Assembly (NCBI GenBank): GCA_001275005.1
Contig: JWZX01002840.1
Location: 1-39,067 of the forward strand
DNA: 39,067 nucleotides
Origin: Chrysochromulina tobinii
Taxonomy: Eukaryota > Haptophyta > Prymnesiales > Chrysochromulinaceae
Direction of reading: 5' to 3'
The notes under the pieces were generated by a model. The model worked only from the letters and a program-made list of their open reading frames with translations, was not told the origin of the DNA and did not search any database. The number at the start of each line of letters is the position of its first letter. Within the stretch, counting starts at the first letter, position 1. Both the position numbers and the translations under genes were made by a program. Below are positions 36,483 to 39,067 of this stretch, piece after piece.

Positions 36483-39067
36483 GATGGCTCATCGGCCTGA
36501 TCATGATTGCATCATGATTACGTCATGATTGCTCACCGAGGGGGCTGCCGAGAGGCGGCCAGCGCCTCGCTCGCGCGCAACGCGAGCCGACCGCCCGCTA
36601 CAAGCGAATCAGAGGTTGAGTGCCAGTGATGGCTCATCAACCTTAATCAACCTGATCATGATTACGTCATGATTACGTCATGATTGCTCACCGAAGGGGC
36701 TGCCGAGAGGCGGCCAGCGCCTCGCTCGCGCGCAACGCGAGCCGACCGCCCGCTACGAGCGAATCAGATGCTGAGTGCCAGTGATGGCTCATCAACCTTA
36801 ATCAACCTGATCATGATTGCATCATGATTACGTCATGAGTGCTCACCGAGGGGGATGCCGAGAGGCGGCCAGCGCCTCGCTCGCGCGCAACGCGAGCCGA
36901 CCGCCCGCAACGAGCGAATCAGAGGCGGAGTGCCAATGATGGCTCATCAACCTTAATCAACCTGATCATGAGTTCATCATGATTACGTCATGACTGCTGC
37001 ACTGCTCACCGAGGGGGCTGCCGAGAGGCGGCCAGCGCCTCGCTCGCGCGCAACGCGAGCCGACCGCCAGCTACGAGCGCATCAGAGGCTGGGTGCCAGC
37101 GATGGCTCATCAACCTGATCATGATTGCTTCGTGATTACGTCATGATGGCTCACCGAGGGGGCTGCCGAGAGGCGGCCTGTGCTTCGCTCGCGCGCCACG
37201 CGCGACGACCGCCAGCTACGAGCGCATCAGAGGCTGAGTGCCCCTGATGGCTCATCAACCTGATCGTGATTGCATCATGATTACCTCGTGATTACCTCGT
37301 GATTGCTCACCGAGGGGGCTGCTGAGAGGCGGCCTGTGCTTCGCTCGCGCGCCACGCGCGACGACCGCCAGCTACGAGCGCATCAGAGACTGAGTGCCAG
37401 CGATGGCTCATCAACCTGATCATGATTGCTTCATGATTACGTCATGATTGCTCACCGAGGGGGCCGCCGAGAGGCGGCCTGTGCTTCGCTCGCGCGCCAC
37501 GCGCGACGACCGCCAGCTACGAGCGCATCAGAGACTGAGTGCCCCTGATGGCTCATCAACCTGATCGTGATTGCATCATGATTACATCATGATTACGTCA
37601 TGAGTGCTCACCGAGGGGGCTGCCGAGAGGCGGCCTGTGCTTCGCCCGCGCGCCACGCGCGACGACCGCCAGCTACGAGCGCATCAGAGGCTGAGTACCC
37701 CGGATGGCTCATCAACCTGATCATGATTGCATCATGATTACGTAATGATTACCTCGCGATTGCTCACCGAGGGGGCCGCCGAGAGGCGGCCTGCGCTTCG
37801 CTCGCGCGCCACGCGCGCCGACCGCCAAACCGCCAGCTACGAGCGCATCAGAGGCTGAGTGCCCCTGATGGCTCATCAACCTGATCGTGATCGCATCATG
37901 ATTCCGTCATGATTACCTCATGATTGCTCACCGAGGGGGCCGCCGAGAGGCGGCCTGTGCTTCGCTCGCGCGCCACGCGCGCCGACCGTCCGCTACGAAA
38001 CAGCTGCGAGCAAATCAGAGGCTGAACGCCATTGTTGGCTCATCAACCCGATTATGAGTGCATCACGATTACATCGTGATAGCTGACCGAGGGGCTGCCG
38101 AGAGGCGGCCGACCCCCTCGGTCGCTCGCTATAGCCACGCGCGCTGACCGCCCGCTACGAACGCGAGCCGACCGCCCGCTACGTGCAAATCAGAGGCTGA
38201 ACGCCATTGTTGGCTCATCAACCCGATTATGAGTGCATCACGATTACATCGTGATAGCTGACCGAGGGGCTGCCGAGAGGCGGCCGACCCCCTCGGTCGC
38301 TCGCTATAGCCACGCGTGCTGACCCGCTACGAACGCGAGCCGACCGCCCGCTACGTGCGAATCAGAGGCTGAGTGCCAGTGATGGCTCATCGGCCTGACC
38401 ATGTCTTCATCATGATTACGTCATGATTGCTCACCGAGGGGGCCGCCGAGAGGCGGCCAGCTCCTCGCTTGCGCGCAACGCGAGCCGACCGCCTGCTACG
38501 TGCGAATCAGAGGCTTAGTGCCAGTGATGGCTCATCGGCCTGATCATGATTGCATCATGAACATTACGCCTCGATCGCTCACCGAGGGGGCTGCCGAGAG
38601 GCGGACCGCGCCTTGCTCGCTCACTCACTCGCTGTGAGCGCACCCGCTAACGAGCGCCTCAGGGGCTGAGTGCCAGTGATGGCTCACCGACCTGATTTCG
38701 TCATGATTGCTCACCGAGAGGGCCGCCGAGAGGCAGCCACCGGCCAGCGCCTCGCTCGCTAGCCACGCGCGACGACCGCCCGCTACCAGCGAATCAGAGG
38801 CCGAGTGCCCCTGATGGATCATCAACCTGATCATGATTGCTTCATGATTACCTCGTGATTGCTCACCGAGGGAGCTGCCCCAGAGGCATACCAGAGGCAG
38901 CCAGCGCCTCGTTCGCGCGCAACGCGAGCCGACCGCCCGCTACGAGCGAATCAGAGGCTGAGTGCCAGTGATGGCTCATCAACCTCATCATGATTGAATC
39001 ATGATTACGTCATGATCGCTCACCTACGCTCACCGAGGGGGCTGCCGAGAGGCGGCCTGTGCTTCGC
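36483..39067. repeat. Satellite array, about 156-bp unit, at least 17 copies, open at the right edge
   Basis: The anchor GCTCACCGAGGGGGCTGCC (or close variants) recurs at 36531, 36686, 36841, 37004, 37149, 37305, 37450, 37606, 37762, 37926, 38092, 38257, 38429, 38577, 38709, 38861 and 39028; mean spacing is 156 bases (range 132-172). Each unit has an AT-rich part with ATCATGAT and TTACGTCA motifs, the anchor, a GC-rich part with two hairpins, and a closing ATCAGAGGCTGAGTGCC block followed by GATGGCTCATC. Two subtypes alternate in blocks (CGCGCAACGCGAGCC and CGCGCCACGCGCGAC). No ORF is conserved between units. It could be subtelomeric, centromeric or a non-coding transcript array. Confidence 0.95.

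Noticed and set aside
38625-38834. 69-residue frame within the satellite
   Set aside because: Not kept in the other units; the repeat length varies by amounts that break any frame.
1-39067. tRNA and snRNA genes
   Set aside because: I looked for T-loop GGTTCRA-type motifs with matching acceptor stems and for U6-like sequence and found none, although a covariance search was not possible.

Overview
The window looks like nuclear DNA of a unicellular eukaryotic alga with a complex red-lineage plastid; a haptophyte is my best guess. The bases for this are: GC-rich, intron-poor genes packed on both strands; a few short GT-AG introns; typical eukaryotic proteins (NOP10, a PPIL4-type cyclophilin/RRM protein, a choline-transporter-like protein, a DOT1-like methyltransferase); and N-termini with a signal peptide followed by an ASAFAP-like Phe motif, as used for import into secondary plastids. 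The haptophyte assignment is inference. No bacterial operon, prophage or CRISPR locus is present.

Layout. 0.3-6.8 kb: a plastid-type FAS1 protein (-), a secreted Cys-rich glycoprotein with one intron (-), a mitochondrial-type membrane protein (+) and an SLC44/CTL transporter (+). 7.0-10.6 kb: a 953-residue low-complexity protein with an EF-Ts-like UBA module (+) and a small unknown protein (+). 11.4-17.3 kb, all on the minus strand: a dienelactone hydrolase, an EF-hand protein with a signal peptide, a SAP + J-domain + transmembrane protein and a two-EF-hand coiled-coil protein. 17.3-17.8 kb: a 482-bp foldback element with perfect 84-bp inverted termini and a 10-bp target duplication, sitting between that gene and NOP10. 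19-24.6 kb: a mitochondrial-type J protein (+), a HAT/TPR RNA-binding-type protein with polyQ and an apparent frameshift (-), and a DOT1-like methyltransferase (+). 24.9-29.7 kb: a small four-helix membrane protein (-), a secreted HEAT-repeat/2OG-dioxygenase protein (-) and a tiny two-intron, single-TM gene that may be a complex I subunit (+). 30-35.6 kb: a four-exon PPIL4-like gene (-) whose introns consist largely of minisatellites, and a three-exon multi-pass membrane protein (-). 36.5 kb to the end: a ~156-bp satellite array, at least 17 units, running off the window.

The genes do not form one pathway. Recurrent themes are organelle targeting (FAS1, hydrolase, HAT protein, J protein), RNA handling (NOP10, PPIL4, HAT protein) and many divergent gene pairs with short shared promoters. 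The most unusual parts are non-coding or structural: the foldback element, the satellite with two hairpin-forming segments, splice sites duplicated inside introns, and a stop codon repeated by a 9-bp minisatellite.
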